From Allobosea sp. (GTDB taxonomy: Bacteria; Pseudomonadota; Alphaproteobacteria; Rhizobiales; Beijerinckiaceae): 64,000 nucleotides of DNA. Location of the stretch: contig JAAEQB010000068.1 of NCBI GenBank assembly GCA_024231975.1, positions 1 to 64,000 of the forward strand. Reading direction: 5' to 3'. The notes under the pieces were generated by a model. That model was not told the origin of the DNA and did not search any database. It saw only the letters and a program-made list of their open reading frames with translations. Of the stretch, positions 14,609-23,850 are shown piece by piece (within the stretch, counting starts at the first letter, position 1; each line of letters starts with the position of its first letter). The translations under genes and the position numbers were made by a program.

Positions 14609-16303
14609 GTGAAGAAGCTGATCAACGATCCCCGCAAGGTCGTCAGGGAGATGCTCGAAGGGCTCGTCGCGCTGCATCCCGGGCTTATCCTGCTGGCGCA
14701 GCACGACGTCGTGCTGCGCAGCGACCTCCCCGCGCCCGCCCGCCGCCAGGTCGCGGTGATCTCCGGCGGTGGCGCCGGCCATGAGCCGGCCCATGCCGGC
14801 TATGTCGGGGCGGGCATGTTGCACGCCGCCGTCTCCGGCGACGTCTTCACCTCGCCCTCGGTCGACGCGGTGCTGGCCGCCATCCGCGCCGCCGCCGGGC
14901 CGGCAGGCGCGCTCCTCATCGTCAAGAACTATACGGGCGACCGGCTCAATTTCGGCCTGGCGGCGGAGATCGCGCGGGCCGGCGGCATCCCGACCGAGAT
15001 CGTCGTCGTCGCGGACGATGTCGCATTGCGCGACACCGTGCCGAAGGAGCGACGGCGCGGCATCGCCGGCACCGTCTTGGTCCACAAGATCGCCGGAGCT
15101 CTGGCGGAACAGGGGCAGCCGCTTACGACGGTAGCAGCGGCGGCGCGGGCCGCGGCAGCCGCGACCGGGACCATGGGCGTGGCGCTGGGCGCCTGCACCA
15201 TCCCGGCGGTCGGCATCCCCGGCTTCACGCTCGGCGAGGACGAGATCGAGTTCGGCCTCGGCATTCATGGAGAGGCCGGCGTCTCCAGGCAGCAGATCGC
15301 CTCCGCCGACGCGATCACCGACCGGATGCTGGAAATCATCCTCGGCGAAGCCGGCCATGTCGCCGGAGCGCGCGTCGGGTTGCTCGTCAACAATCTCGGC
15401 GGGACGACGCAGATGGAGCTCGCGGTGATCGCCCGGCGCGCCCTCGCCCACCTGCGCGAGCAAGGCTTGATCGTCGAACGCGCCTGGGCCGGCACCTTGC
15501 TGAGCGCGCTCGAAATGCCGGGCTTCTCGCTGTCGCTGATGGCGGTCGACGACGACAGCCTCGCCCTCCTCGACCAGGCTACGGCAGCCCCGGCCTGGCC
15601 GGGCGCCGGCGTCATCCCGCAGGCGCCGGGCCTTGCGGGCGTAGGCGAGGCCGAAGCTGCGGACGAGACCATGCCGTCGGCCGACAGACTGGGCGCGGCC
15701 GTGCAAAACGCCGCCCTCGCCTGCGCGACGGCACTGGAAGCGGCCGAGCCCTATCTGACCGAGCTCGACAGCAAGGCCGGCGACGGCGATCTCGGCATCA
15801 GCATGAGCCGTGCCGCGGAGGCCATCCGGGCCTCATGCAGCGCGGACAGGTCAGACAGCGCCGCCGCCGTCCTCGCTTTGCTCGCCGGGCAATTGCGGCG
15901 CGCCATCGGCGGCAGCTCGGGGCCGTTCTACGCGGTCGGCCTGCTACGCGCCGCCCGCCGCCTCGCCCAGGGGCCGAGCACCGGGCTCGCCGATTGGGCC
16001 GATGCGTTCGCAGCAGGCGCCGACGCCGTCTCCGAACTGGGAGGCGCTCATGCCGGCGACAGGACGATGCTCGACGCCCTTCTCCCCGCGGCACGAGCCT
16101 TGGCCGAAGCGGCTCAATACGGCCTGCCTCCGGCCCAGGCCTGGAGCCTGGCGGCGGAAGCTGCGAAGGCAGGCGCGGAAGCAACCGCCATGATGAAGCC
16201 GCGGCTCGGCCGGGCGAGCTATCTCGGCGAACGCGCCCTCGGCTCGCCGGACGGCGGAGCCGTCGCGGTGTCGATCTGGCTCGATGCCGTTGCTCGCCGC
16301 TAG
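14609..16303 (+). CDS. ATP-dependent dihydroxyacetone-type kinase, fused DhaK-DhaL
   Basis: 564 aa, starting at GTG 14609 with GGGAGG 5 nt upstream. The N-terminal DhaK part has ISGGGAGHEPAHAGYVG and the substrate-binding His220 in GLGIHGEAG, the residue that forms a covalent hemiaminal with the keto substrate. The C-terminal DhaL part (from ~375) has the Mg-ATP motif GDGDLG, the GSSGPFY loop and GRASYLGERALGSPDGGA. The one-chain form uses ATP rather than the PTS. Related kinases act on dihydroxyacetone, but many operon-borne homologues phosphorylate other keto sugars such as erythrulose, so the substrate is open. It is the last gene of the HTH-DUF1028-DUF1028 operon. Confidence 0.85.
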   Translation: MKKLINDPRKVVREMLEGLVALHPGLILLAQHDVVLRSDLPAPARRQVAVISGGGAGHEPAHAGYVGAGMLHAAVSGDVFTSPSVDAVLAAIRAAAGPAGALLIVKNYTGDRLNFGLAAEIARAGGIPTEIVVVADDVALRDTVPKERRRGIAGTVLVHKIAGALAEQGQPLTTVAAAARAAAAATGTMGVALGACTIPAVGIPGFTLGEDEIEFGLGIHGEAGVSRQQIASADAITDRMLEIILGEAGHVAGARVGLLVNNLGGTTQMELAVIARRALAHLREQGLIVERAWAGTLLSALEMPGFSLSLMAVDDDSLALLDQATAAPAWPGAGVIPQAPGLAGVGEAEAADETMPSADRLGAAVQNAALACATALEAAEPYLTELDSKAGDGDLGISMSRAAEAIRASCSADRSDSAAAVLALLAGQLRRAIGGSSGPFYAVGLLRAARRLAQGPSTGLADWADAFAAGADAVSELGGAHAGDRTMLDALLPAARALAEAAQYGLPPAQAWSLAAEAAKAGAEATAMMKPRLGRASYLGERALGSPDGGAVAVSIWLDAVARR

Positions 16304-16345
16304 AAGCTGTCGCGCCCCCGCCTGCGATGGCGTGGACGGCCCGGC

Positions 16346-17374
16346 CTACTCCATTCCGGCAGTCGTGCTGGCCCGCGCGATGATCTCGAACCCCGTATCC
16401 GTCAGGCGCGTCCACGATTCCAGGCCGGATGCGCGCGCGACGACCATGTCGATCGCGGTGCGGCCCATCTCGTAGGCATTGGGCTGGACCGTCGTGATCT
16501 GCGGCGAGATCTCGGAGGCGATCTCGTAATCGCCCCAGCCGGCAACTGCGAGGCGCTCCGGCACGCTCCAACCACGCCGCCCGCATTCGAACAGCACCCC
16601 GGCTGCGACGATGTCCGTCGGGCACAGCAGGGCGTCGATCGACCCGTCCATGCGATGGAGGGCATCGAGCGCCTTGGGACCGGCGCCGAAGCCGTCGGCC
16701 TCGTCGGCCAAGTGGCACAGGTCCGGAGCGAGCCCGTGCTCGCGCATGCGTTCCTCGAAGGCCGGCAGACGCTCGATGTAGCGACCGGCAACATCGCCGG
16801 AGTATCCGACGAAGCCCATGCGCCGGCGGCCGGCGGCGACGAGATGATCGACCATGGCCTGCGTCGCCGCCGCCGACGAATAGCCGACGGCCATGTCGAG
16901 TGGATCGCGATGCACCCAGGTCTCCACCACCGGCATGCCGGTCTTCCGCAGCAGGTCGGCGGCGTGGTCCTCGTGCTCCTTGCCGACGAGCGTCAGACCC
17001 GCCACCCGCAGGCCGATGAAGGTCCGGACCGCCGCCGTCTCCTGCCGCTTCGTATCGGCGAGCTTGAGGACGAGCTCATAGCCGTCTTCGGCGGCAGCAT
17101 CCTGCATGCCGCAGACATATTTGTAGAAACTGGAATTCTTGATCGAGGGGATGACCGCGCCGATGACGCGGCTCTGGCCCGAGGCGAGGTTTCCGGCGAC
17201 GTGATTGGGAATGTAGCCCAGCTCGGCAGCGACCTCGCGAACGCGCCGGCGCGTCTCTTCCTGCACCCGCTCCGGGTATCTGAACGTGTTCGACACCGTC
17301 ATCGGCGAGACTCCGGCAGCCCTGGCGACGGACTGCATGGTGACGGGCCCGGTTGCCTCCCCGCACTTCGTCAT
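16346..17374 (-). CDS. LacI-family transcriptional regulator
   Basis: 342 aa. N-terminal HTH VTMQSVARAAGVSPMTVSNTF with the hinge region GYIPNHVAGNLASGQSRVIGAVIP, followed by a periplasmic-binding-protein-like sensor domain. ATG 17374 was chosen: GAGGAGG lies 4-5 nt before it and an upstream extension to 17476 would precede the HTH with low-complexity sequence. It is divergent from the Pot-type ABC/hyuAB operon, and a perfect 14-bp palindrome between the two genes is the likely operator. The inducer is presumably the imported compound or its catabolite. Confidence 0.88.
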   Translation of the reverse strand: MTKCGEATGPVTMQSVARAAGVSPMTVSNTFRYPERVQEETRRRVREVAAELGYIPNHVAGNLASGQSRVIGAVIPSIKNSSFYKYVCGMQDAAAEDGYELVLKLADTKRQETAAVRTFIGLRVAGLTLVGKEHEDHAADLLRKTGMPVVETWVHRDPLDMAVGYSSAAATQAMVDHLVAAGRRRMGFVGYSGDVAGRYIERLPAFEERMREHGLAPDLCHLADEADGFGAGPKALDALHRMDGSIDALLCPTDIVAAGVLFECGRRGWSVPERLAVAGWGDYEIASEISPQITTVQPNAYEMGRTAIDMVVARASGLESWTRLTDTGFEIIARASTTAGME

Positions 17375-17451
17375 CGCGCCTCCTCGGCCGGCACGGCCTG
17401 CGCCTGCTTTCGAACCGCCGCCCCATACCTCGCAAGAGCATGGGCCCGCGC

Positions 17452-17480
17452 TTGACTCACCTGATCGCTCTGCCATTGTA
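17452..17480 (+). promoter_or_regulatory. Possible sigma70-type promoter of the Pot/hyuAB operon
   Basis: TTGACT at 17452-17457 fits a -35 element; a weak -10-like ATTGTA follows at 17475-17480 after 17 bp. The putative -10 overlaps the LacI-type palindrome, consistent with repression by occlusion. The -10 match is poor. Confidence 0.35.
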
Positions 17481-17489
17481 GCGCTACAA
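17476..17489. promoter_or_regulatory. LacI-type operator, perfect palindrome
   Basis: TTGTAGCGCTACAA is a perfect 14-bp palindrome with a central CG, as in LacI/GalR family operators. It lies between the divergent lacI-type gene (start 17374) and the ABC operon (start 17557), placed to control both. Confidence 0.7.
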
Positions 17490-17556
17490 AATCAAAAGGG
17501 AACGGGTTTCCCATGCCGTCACCAGCGACGACACCGCCCTGTGCCGGGGCGCTCCG

Positions 17557-18657
17557 ATGACGACTGCCGGACGGGGCTCCGCGGAGACGTTGACGCTCGC
17601 CGGCGTCCGCAAATCCTATGATTCCGTCCTGGCGGTCCGCGATCTCGATCTCGAGGTTGCGGCGGGCGAGCTCGTCGCGCTGCTCGGCCCCTCCGGCTGC
17701 GGAAAGACGACGACGCTGCGCATGGTCGCCGGCTTCGAATATCCCGATTCAGGCGCCATCCTGATCGGCGGAGCGGATGTGTCGCGCCTGCCGCCACATC
17801 GCCGCAAGCTCGGGATGGTCTTCCAGAACTACAGCCTGTTCCCGCATCGCACCGTCGCCGAGAACATCGGCTTCGGCCTGCGCATGGCCGATGTCGGCCG
17901 GGCCGAGCGCGACCGACGCGTGGCGGAGATGCTGGACCTGATCCGGTTGCCGGACCGCGCGGAGATGTACCCGTCGCAGCTCTCTGGCGGCCAGCAGCAG
18001 CGCGTCGCGCTCGCCCGCTCGCTCGTCGTCAATCCCAAGGTGCTGCTGCTCGACGAGCCGCTGGGCGCGCTCGACAAGTCGCTGCGCGAGAGCATGCAGT
18101 TCGAGATCCGGACCATGCAGCAGCGCCTCGGCATCACGACGCTGCTGGTCACGCACGACCAGGAAGAGGCCCTGTCGATGTCGGATAGGGTCGCGGTGAT
18201 GCAGGGCGGCCGCATCCTCCAGATCGGCACGCCGACGGACATCTACGACAGGCCGCAGAGCCGCTTCGTCGCCGAGTTCCTCGGGGCTTCGAACATCTTC
18301 GCAGGCAAGGTCGCGCCCGATGGCCGCAACCTGCTCCTGCTCGGGCCGGGCGGCGAGGTACCGGTGCCGCTGGCTGAGCCGGCAACGGCGGGCGCCGCAC
18401 TGACGCTTTCGGTCAGACCGGAGCGGATGCGTCTCGCAGCCGAGGCCGGGGACGGCGCCAACTTCACTGGGCGGGTCATCGGCGCCGTGTTCCGCGGCAA
18501 TTACGCCGCCTATCAGGTCGAGGCCGCGCAGCTTGGGCGCGAGTTGATCGTCTACCGGCAGGCGGACGGGCCGCTCGGCACCGTCTCCTTCCGGCTCGGC
18601 GATGGTTTGACGCTCGGTTGGGCACCGCAGGACGCGGTGCCGATCGATGCGGAGTGA
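17557..18657 (+). CDS. ABC transporter ATP-binding protein, spermidine/putrescine (Pot) type
   Basis: 366 aa, with the full set of ATPase motifs: Walker A GPSGCGKT (44-51), Q-loop VFQNYSLFPHRTV, signature LSGGQQQRVALARSL, Walker B VLLLDEPLGALD, H-loop LLVTHDQEEA. The C-terminal ~120 residues form the TOBE regulatory domain typical of PotA/FbpC. It is the first gene of the operon ATPase, hyuA, hyuB, binding protein, permease, permease. The unusual gene order, with hydantoinase subunits between the ATPase and the rest of the transporter, links transport and hydrolysis. Controlled by the LacI-type operator upstream (inferred). Confidence 0.9.
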   Translation: MTTAGRGSAETLTLAGVRKSYDSVLAVRDLDLEVAAGELVALLGPSGCGKTTTLRMVAGFEYPDSGAILIGGADVSRLPPHRRKLGMVFQNYSLFPHRTVAENIGFGLRMADVGRAERDRRVAEMLDLIRLPDRAEMYPSQLSGGQQQRVALARSLVVNPKVLLLDEPLGALDKSLRESMQFEIRTMQQRLGITTLLVTHDQEEALSMSDRVAVMQGGRILQIGTPTDIYDRPQSRFVAEFLGASNIFAGKVAPDGRNLLLLGPGGEVPVPLAEPATAGAALTLSVRPERMRLAAEAGDGANFTGRVIGAVFRGNYAAYQVEAAQLGRELIVYRQADGPLGTVSFRLGDGLTLGWAPQDAVPIDAE

Positions 18658-18663
18658 GGTTGC

Positions 18664-20730
18664 ATGACGAGTTCACAGGGACAGGGCGCGCGCATCGGCA
18701 TCGATGTCGGCGGCACCTTCACGGATTTCGTGCTGGCCGACCCGCAGGGAGGCGGCCTCGTCTACTACAAGGAGCCGTCGACGCCGGACGAGCCGTCCCG
18801 CGCCCTGATCGAGGGGCTCAAGTCGCTGCTCGGCAAGGCCGGCCTGACCGCGGCGGACGTCTCGCTGCTGATGCACGGCACCACGATCGGCCTCAACGCG
18901 ATCATCCAGCGGCGCGGCGCCAACATCGCGCTCGTGGTCAGCAAGGGCTTCCGCGACATCCTGGAGATCGCACGCAGTCGCATGCCCTCCTCCTTCGATT
19001 TCCATTCGAGCAAGGAGGAACCGCTGGTCCCGCGCTGCGCTGTCGTCGAGATCGATGCGCGCTTGTCCGCCGCCGGCGAGGTCACGCATGCGCCGGACGA
19101 GGCAGAGCTCGCGCGCGTCGCAGCCGAGCTCAAGGCGCTGGGCGCCGATGCCGCCGCCCTCGTCCTGATCAACGGCTATGCCAGGCCGGAGGCCGAGATC
19201 GAACTGGCCGACAAGCTCTCGGTCGGTGCGGGCGGTCTCGCCATCACCTCGGCCGCGGCGATCTGGCCGGAGATCCGCGAATACGAGCGAACCCTGGTCG
19301 CCTGCCTCAACGCCTATATCCAACCGCTGATGCAGCGCTATTTCGCCGGGCTGAAGCAGGGGCTCGCGCGCGATGGCGTCGAGGCGCCGATCCTGGTGAC
19401 CGCCTCCAATGGCGGCTCGCTCAGTCTTGCGTCCGCCATCGATCGGCCGGTCGAAACGATCCTGTCCGGGCCGGCCTCGGGCGTGATGGCGGCGGCCCGG
19501 CTGGCGAGCTCCGCCGGCGTCAGCTCGATCATCTCCTTCGACATGGGCGGCACCTCCTCGGATATCGCTGTCGCCCATGCCGGCTCGGCGGAACTGGCGA
19601 CACGCACCGACATTGGCGGGCTGCCGCTCGTCCTGCCGGTCGTCGACGTCTCGGCGATCGGCGCCGGCGGCGGCTCGATCGTCTGGGTCGACGGTCACGG
19701 CATCCTCAAGGTCGGGCCAAAGAGCGCCGGCGCCATGCCCGGCCCGGTCTCCTATGGCCGCGGCGGCCGGGAGCCCGCGGTCACCGACTGCTATCTGGCG
19801 CTCGGCTATATCGACCCGGGCGGCTTCCTCGGCGGGCGCATGCGGCTCGACAAGGGTGCGGCCGAGCGGGCCCTGGCTGAGATCGCCGATCGCATCGGCC
19901 TCGCCGGGCCTGATGGCGCGGCGCGTGCGGCGGAAGGGGCGCTCGCCGTCACCACCGCCGGCATGGCGACAGAGCTCTACAAGACCCTCGCCGCGCGCGG
20001 GCTCGATCCGGCGGGCTTCGCACTCGTGCCCTTCGGTGGCGCCGGGCCGACCCATGCCAACCTCCTGGCCGAGGAGGTCGGCATCGGCAGCGTCGTCATC
20101 CCGCCCGCCGCCGGGACCTTCTGCGCCCTCGGCGCGGTCGCGGCCGATCTGCGCCGCGACTTCGTGCGCAGCCTGCGCCGCCCGCTCGATCCGGCAAGCG
20201 CCGCCTTGCTGCAAACCGTATTCGCCGAGCTTGCGGCCGAAGGCACCGCCTGGCTCGACCATGAGGGCGAACAGGCGACCAGCCGGCGGATCGAGCGAGG
20301 GGTCGACATGCGCTATGCCGGCCAGGCCTACGAATTGCGCGTGCGGCTGGACCAGGATTGCCGCACGCAGGACGCCGTCGCCGAGGCCTTCCACCGCGAG
20401 CATGAGCGCATCTACGGCTTCCGTGATGGCGACAGCCCGGTCGAGCTCGGCACGGCGCGGCTCGCCATGGTCGGCGAGACGGCTAAGCTGACCCAGCCCC
20501 GGATTCCGGCCGGCAACGGCCAGCCGCAGGCCAGCGGTCGGCGACCCTTGTTCCGGCGCGGCGCCTGGCTGGACGCCGCGGTCTACGGCCGTGCCGCCTT
20601 CGGCGCCGGCGACAAGGTGAGCGGGCCGGCGATCATCGAGCAGGAAGACACCACCACGATCCTGTTGCCCGGCTGGAGCGCGCGGGCCGACGAGGCCGGC
20701 AACCTGCATCTCGAAAGACAGCCGTCATGA
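18664..20730 (+). CDS. hyuA: Hydantoinase A / 5-oxoprolinase-type subunit (second pair)
   Basis: 688 aa. Phosphate motifs IGIDVGGTFTDFVLAD near the N-terminus and ISFDMGGTSSDIAVAHAG around residue 285, and VPFGGAGPTHANLLAEE near 455, identify the ATP-dependent HyuA family. GAGG lies 4 nt before the ATG, and only 6 nt separate it from the ATPase stop. It overlaps hyuB by 4 nt (ATGA). Clearly homologous to but diverged from the copy at 5450-7531. Confidence 0.88.
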   Translation: MTSSQGQGARIGIDVGGTFTDFVLADPQGGGLVYYKEPSTPDEPSRALIEGLKSLLGKAGLTAADVSLLMHGTTIGLNAIIQRRGANIALVVSKGFRDILEIARSRMPSSFDFHSSKEEPLVPRCAVVEIDARLSAAGEVTHAPDEAELARVAAELKALGADAAALVLINGYARPEAEIELADKLSVGAGGLAITSAAAIWPEIREYERTLVACLNAYIQPLMQRYFAGLKQGLARDGVEAPILVTASNGGSLSLASAIDRPVETILSGPASGVMAAARLASSAGVSSIISFDMGGTSSDIAVAHAGSAELATRTDIGGLPLVLPVVDVSAIGAGGGSIVWVDGHGILKVGPKSAGAMPGPVSYGRGGREPAVTDCYLALGYIDPGGFLGGRMRLDKGAAERALAEIADRIGLAGPDGAARAAEGALAVTTAGMATELYKTLAARGLDPAGFALVPFGGAGPTHANLLAEEVGIGSVVIPPAAGTFCALGAVAADLRRDFVRSLRRPLDPASAALLQTVFAELAAEGTAWLDHEGEQATSRRIERGVDMRYAGQAYELRVRLDQDCRTQDAVAEAFHREHERIYGFRDGDSPVELGTARLAMVGETAKLTQPRIPAGNGQPQASGRRPLFRRGAWLDAAVYGRAAFGAGDKVSGPAIIEQEDTTTILLPGWSARADEAGNLHLERQPS

Positions 20731-22697
20731 AGCTCGACTCGGTCACGCTCGCCATCCTCGGCAACAAGCTCGCGGCGGTCAGCGAGGAGATGTGCGTGAC
20801 GCTGCAGCGCACCGGCCGCACACTCTATGTCAAGGAAACCGCCGATTTCGCCTGTGCGCTGGCCGGGCTGGACGGTCGCTTCTTCGCCTATCCGCGCTCG
20901 ATCGGCGTCTCCGGCTTCGTCGGGCTCGAATGCCTGCCGACGATCGCGGCCGTCGGGCCGCTGGAGCCGGGCGACGTCATCCTGACCAACGACCCCTATC
21001 GCTCGGAGGGACTCTCAACCCACCTGCCCGACCTGCACATGATCGAGCCCTATTTCCACGAGGGCCGGATCGTCGCCTATGGCTGGTGCTTCGTTCACTG
21101 CTCGGATGTGGGCGGGCGCGTGCCGTCGAGCATCTCGCCTGTCAATACCGAGATCTTCCAGGAAGGCCTGCGCATCCCGCCGGTCAAGCTGATGCGGCGC
21201 GGCGAGATGGTGCCGGAGGTCCGCCTCTTCCTCGACGCCAACAGCCGCACGCCCGAAGCGAACATGGGCGACATCCGCGCCATGCTGGCGGCGCTCGCGG
21301 CCGGCCGGCGCCGCCTGGAGCAGACCATCGGCCAGCATGGGGCGGACGCGGTCTGCGTCGCAGCCACCGACCTGATGAGCTACGCCGCGCAGAAGGCGCG
21401 CGCCGTGCTGAAGCGCGTCCCTGACGGCACCTATCGCTTCAGCGACTATCTCGACGACGACGCGGCGACGCAGCTGCCGGTGCGTATCGCGCTGGCCGCG
21501 ACCTTCACCGACGGGACGGTCCATCTCGACTTCACCGGCACCGACCCGCAGGTCGCGACCGCGATGAACATCCCTTCGCGCGGACGCCCGCATGCCTGGC
21601 TGACCTTGCGCGTGCTGGCGCTGGTCAACACGCTCGATCCGACGACGCCGCTCAATGCCGGGCTGCTCGAGCCGGTCAGGATCACCGCGCCCGAAGGCAG
21701 CCTCGTCAACCCGCAGGAGCCGGCGGCGACCGGCGTGCGCCATGCCGCGGCGATCCGCGTCAACGACGTGCTCAACGGCGCCTTCGGCCAGGCGCTGCCG
21801 CAGGTGATGCCGGCAGCCTCCTCCGGCACCGTGATCCCGGTGGTGATGGCCGAGCCCGACGGCCGCGGCGGCCGGCGCGTCCAGGTGATCGAGCCGATGA
21901 TCGGCGGCACCGGCGCCCGCTCCGGCCGGGACGGCGTCGACGGCCGCGACAGCGGCATCTCCAACCTCGCCAACAATCCGGTCGAGACCGTCGAAGCCGA
22001 GCTCGGCGTCGAGATCATGAGCTATGCGCTGCGGCCCGATTCCGGCGGCGCCGGGCGCTGGCGCGGCGGCTGCGGCATGGAACTCACCTTCCGCGCCCTC
22101 GCCGACGACACCAACGTGCTCGGCCGTGGCATGGAGCGCCTGCTGTTCAGGCCATGGGGTTCGAATGACGGCAGGTCGGGCGCGCCGGGCGAACTGATCG
22201 TCAATCGCGGCCGCCCCGACGAGCGCCGGCTCGGCAAGATCGACGTCCTGACCATCAATGCCGGCGACACCGTCACCTTCCTGACGCCCGGCGCAGGCGG
22301 CTGGGGCGATCCGGCGGAGCGCGACACGCAGGCCGTGCTGCACGATGTGCGCAACGGCTTCGTCACCGCGGAAGCGGCCGCCCGCGACTATGGCGTGGTG
22401 GTCCGCGGTGGCGCGGTCGACGAAGCAGCGACCAGGCTGCGCCGCGCCGCCCTGCAGCGTGCCGGCGGCCACGGGCCAGAGCGCGAGCGCTGGGATGTGG
22501 TCTTCACGCCCGAGATGATGGACCGGCTGAATGCCGGTCTCGTCGCCCTGCCCGGCTCGGCGCGGCAGCGTCGCCGCCGTGATATCTTCGCGCAGGCCCT
22601 GTCCGCCTTGCCGGACGGCTTCCCGCGCGTGGGCGCCGACGACGATGCCCTGCGCACGGCGCGAGACCGGCTCGCGGCCGCCGCCGCGGAACTTTGA
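20727..22697 (+). CDS. hyuB: Hydantoinase B / 5-oxoprolinase-type subunit (second pair)
   Basis: 656 aa, longer than the first copy by about 80 residues, mostly a C-terminal extension (from FRDYGVVV-like region to ...RDRLAAAAAEL). Family motifs: LAILGNKLAAVSEEMCVTLQRTG, NDPYRSEGLSTHLPDLHM and HCSDVGGRVPSS, with GAGGWGDPAERD near the end. Translationally coupled to hyuA through the ATGA overlap. Partner of HyuA in an ATP-dependent ring hydrolase; substrate unknown. Confidence 0.88.
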   Translation: MKLDSVTLAILGNKLAAVSEEMCVTLQRTGRTLYVKETADFACALAGLDGRFFAYPRSIGVSGFVGLECLPTIAAVGPLEPGDVILTNDPYRSEGLSTHLPDLHMIEPYFHEGRIVAYGWCFVHCSDVGGRVPSSISPVNTEIFQEGLRIPPVKLMRRGEMVPEVRLFLDANSRTPEANMGDIRAMLAALAAGRRRLEQTIGQHGADAVCVAATDLMSYAAQKARAVLKRVPDGTYRFSDYLDDDAATQLPVRIALAATFTDGTVHLDFTGTDPQVATAMNIPSRGRPHAWLTLRVLALVNTLDPTTPLNAGLLEPVRITAPEGSLVNPQEPAATGVRHAAAIRVNDVLNGAFGQALPQVMPAASSGTVIPVVMAEPDGRGGRRVQVIEPMIGGTGARSGRDGVDGRDSGISNLANNPVETVEAELGVEIMSYALRPDSGGAGRWRGGCGMELTFRALADDTNVLGRGMERLLFRPWGSNDGRSGAPGELIVNRGRPDERRLGKIDVLTINAGDTVTFLTPGAGGWGDPAERDTQAVLHDVRNGFVTAEAAARDYGVVVRGGAVDEAATRLRRAALQRAGGHGPERERWDVVFTPEMMDRLNAGLVALPGSARQRRRRDIFAQALSALPDGFPRVGADDDALRTARDRLAAAAAEL

Positions 22698-22739
22698 CAC
22701 CAGCCCGATGCAAACGCCCTCGAACCATGGAGCCCTGCG

Positions 22740-23789
22740 ATGACGAAGCTGGACAGGCGTAGATTTATCGGTGGCGGCACCGCCCTCGCCGCCGGCCTCG
22801 GTGCCGGCGGCATGCCGTGCCTCGCACAGGCGCAGGCCAAGTCGATCACTGTCACCGCCTTCGGCGGCGTCTGGGAGGAGGCCGTGCGCAAATGCTTCGT
22901 CGCGCCGTTCGAGGCCAAGACCAAGGCGAAGGCGAATGTCTCGCTCGGCGGGCCGCCGCAATGGCTGGCGCAGGTCGAGGCCAGCCCGAAGAAGCCGCCG
23001 GTCGACGTGCTGATCATGACGCCGGACCTCGCGCTGACCGCGGCGAAGGCCGGCCTCGTCGACGACTTCACGGTGGATAAGCTGCCCAACCTGGCGAAGA
23101 CCCCGAAGGAGCTGACCGACTCCGTCATGGGCAAGGGCACGCTGTTCGACTACGGCGTCGGCGGCATCACCTTCAACAAGAACCGGGTGAAGAACCCGCC
23201 GAAATCCTTCGCCGAATTCGTCGATCGCGTCGCCAAGGGCGAGTTCGTCGCCTCGGTCCCGTCGATCAGCTATGCGGTGACGCCGATCATGCTGATCTGG
23301 GCCATGGCCAAGGCCTTCGGCGGTGGCACCGAGAACGTCGATCCGTTCTTCAAGGCGATGGAGAAGATGAAGAAGAACCTCGTCTTCTGGGCCGGGCCGA
23401 ACGACTTCTTCAACCACCTCTCGTCGGGCGAGGCCGAGCTCGGCATCTATTTCGACGGGCGGACTTGGAACCACTACGATTCCGGCGCGACCTGGATCGA
23501 CTTCATCAACCCGTCGGAGGGCGGCTCGCTCAACGGCGTCGCCGTGCAGAAGCCGGTCAATGCCGACCCGCTGGCCTGGGACTACATCAACGAGGTGCTG
23601 GCCGCCAAGAACCAGACCCTCTTCGCCGAGATCATGAACTACGGCGTGACCAACACCGACGTGGTCTACAGCGACAAGCTCAAGCCGCGCATCACGCCCT
23701 GGCAGCAGACACAGTTCCCGCCCTATGAGGAGATCGCGAAGGTGCGTAACGACTGGGTCAATCGCTGGAACCGCGAGATCGGGCGCTGA
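22740..23789 (+). CDS. Periplasmic binding protein, Pot/PotD type (Tat-exported)
   Basis: 349 aa. A twin-arginine signal (DRRRFIGGGTALAAGLGAGG) ends near LAQAQA; the mature protein starts KSITVTAFGGVWEEAVRK, typical of the extracellular solute-binding family 1/8 (PotD, spermidine, thiamine, iron-chelate related). It follows hyuB by 42 nt and precedes two permeases, so it defines the specificity of this importer. Tat export suggests folding or cofactor binding before transport, or simply lineage habit. Confidence 0.88.
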   Translation: MTKLDRRRFIGGGTALAAGLGAGGMPCLAQAQAKSITVTAFGGVWEEAVRKCFVAPFEAKTKAKANVSLGGPPQWLAQVEASPKKPPVDVLIMTPDLALTAAKAGLVDDFTVDKLPNLAKTPKELTDSVMGKGTLFDYGVGGITFNKNRVKNPPKSFAEFVDRVAKGEFVASVPSISYAVTPIMLIWAMAKAFGGGTENVDPFFKAMEKMKKNLVFWAGPNDFFNHLSSGEAELGIYFDGRTWNHYDSGATWIDFINPSEGGSLNGVAVQKPVNADPLAWDYINEVLAAKNQTLFAEIMNYGVTNTDVVYSDKLKPRITPWQQTQFPPYEEIAKVRNDWVNRWNREIGR

Positions 23790-23850
23790 TCGGCGAGCCG
23801 CTGCCGCCTACCCGGGCAGCGGCGGCTTTGTCCGGACGAAGGTCGTGACG

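Noticed and set aside
18673..20709. Minus-strand frame of 678 codons
   Set aside because: Antisense shadow of the second hyuA.
21015..23474. Minus-strand frame of 819 codons
   Set aside because: Antisense to the second hyuB and the binding-protein gene, both strongly supported.
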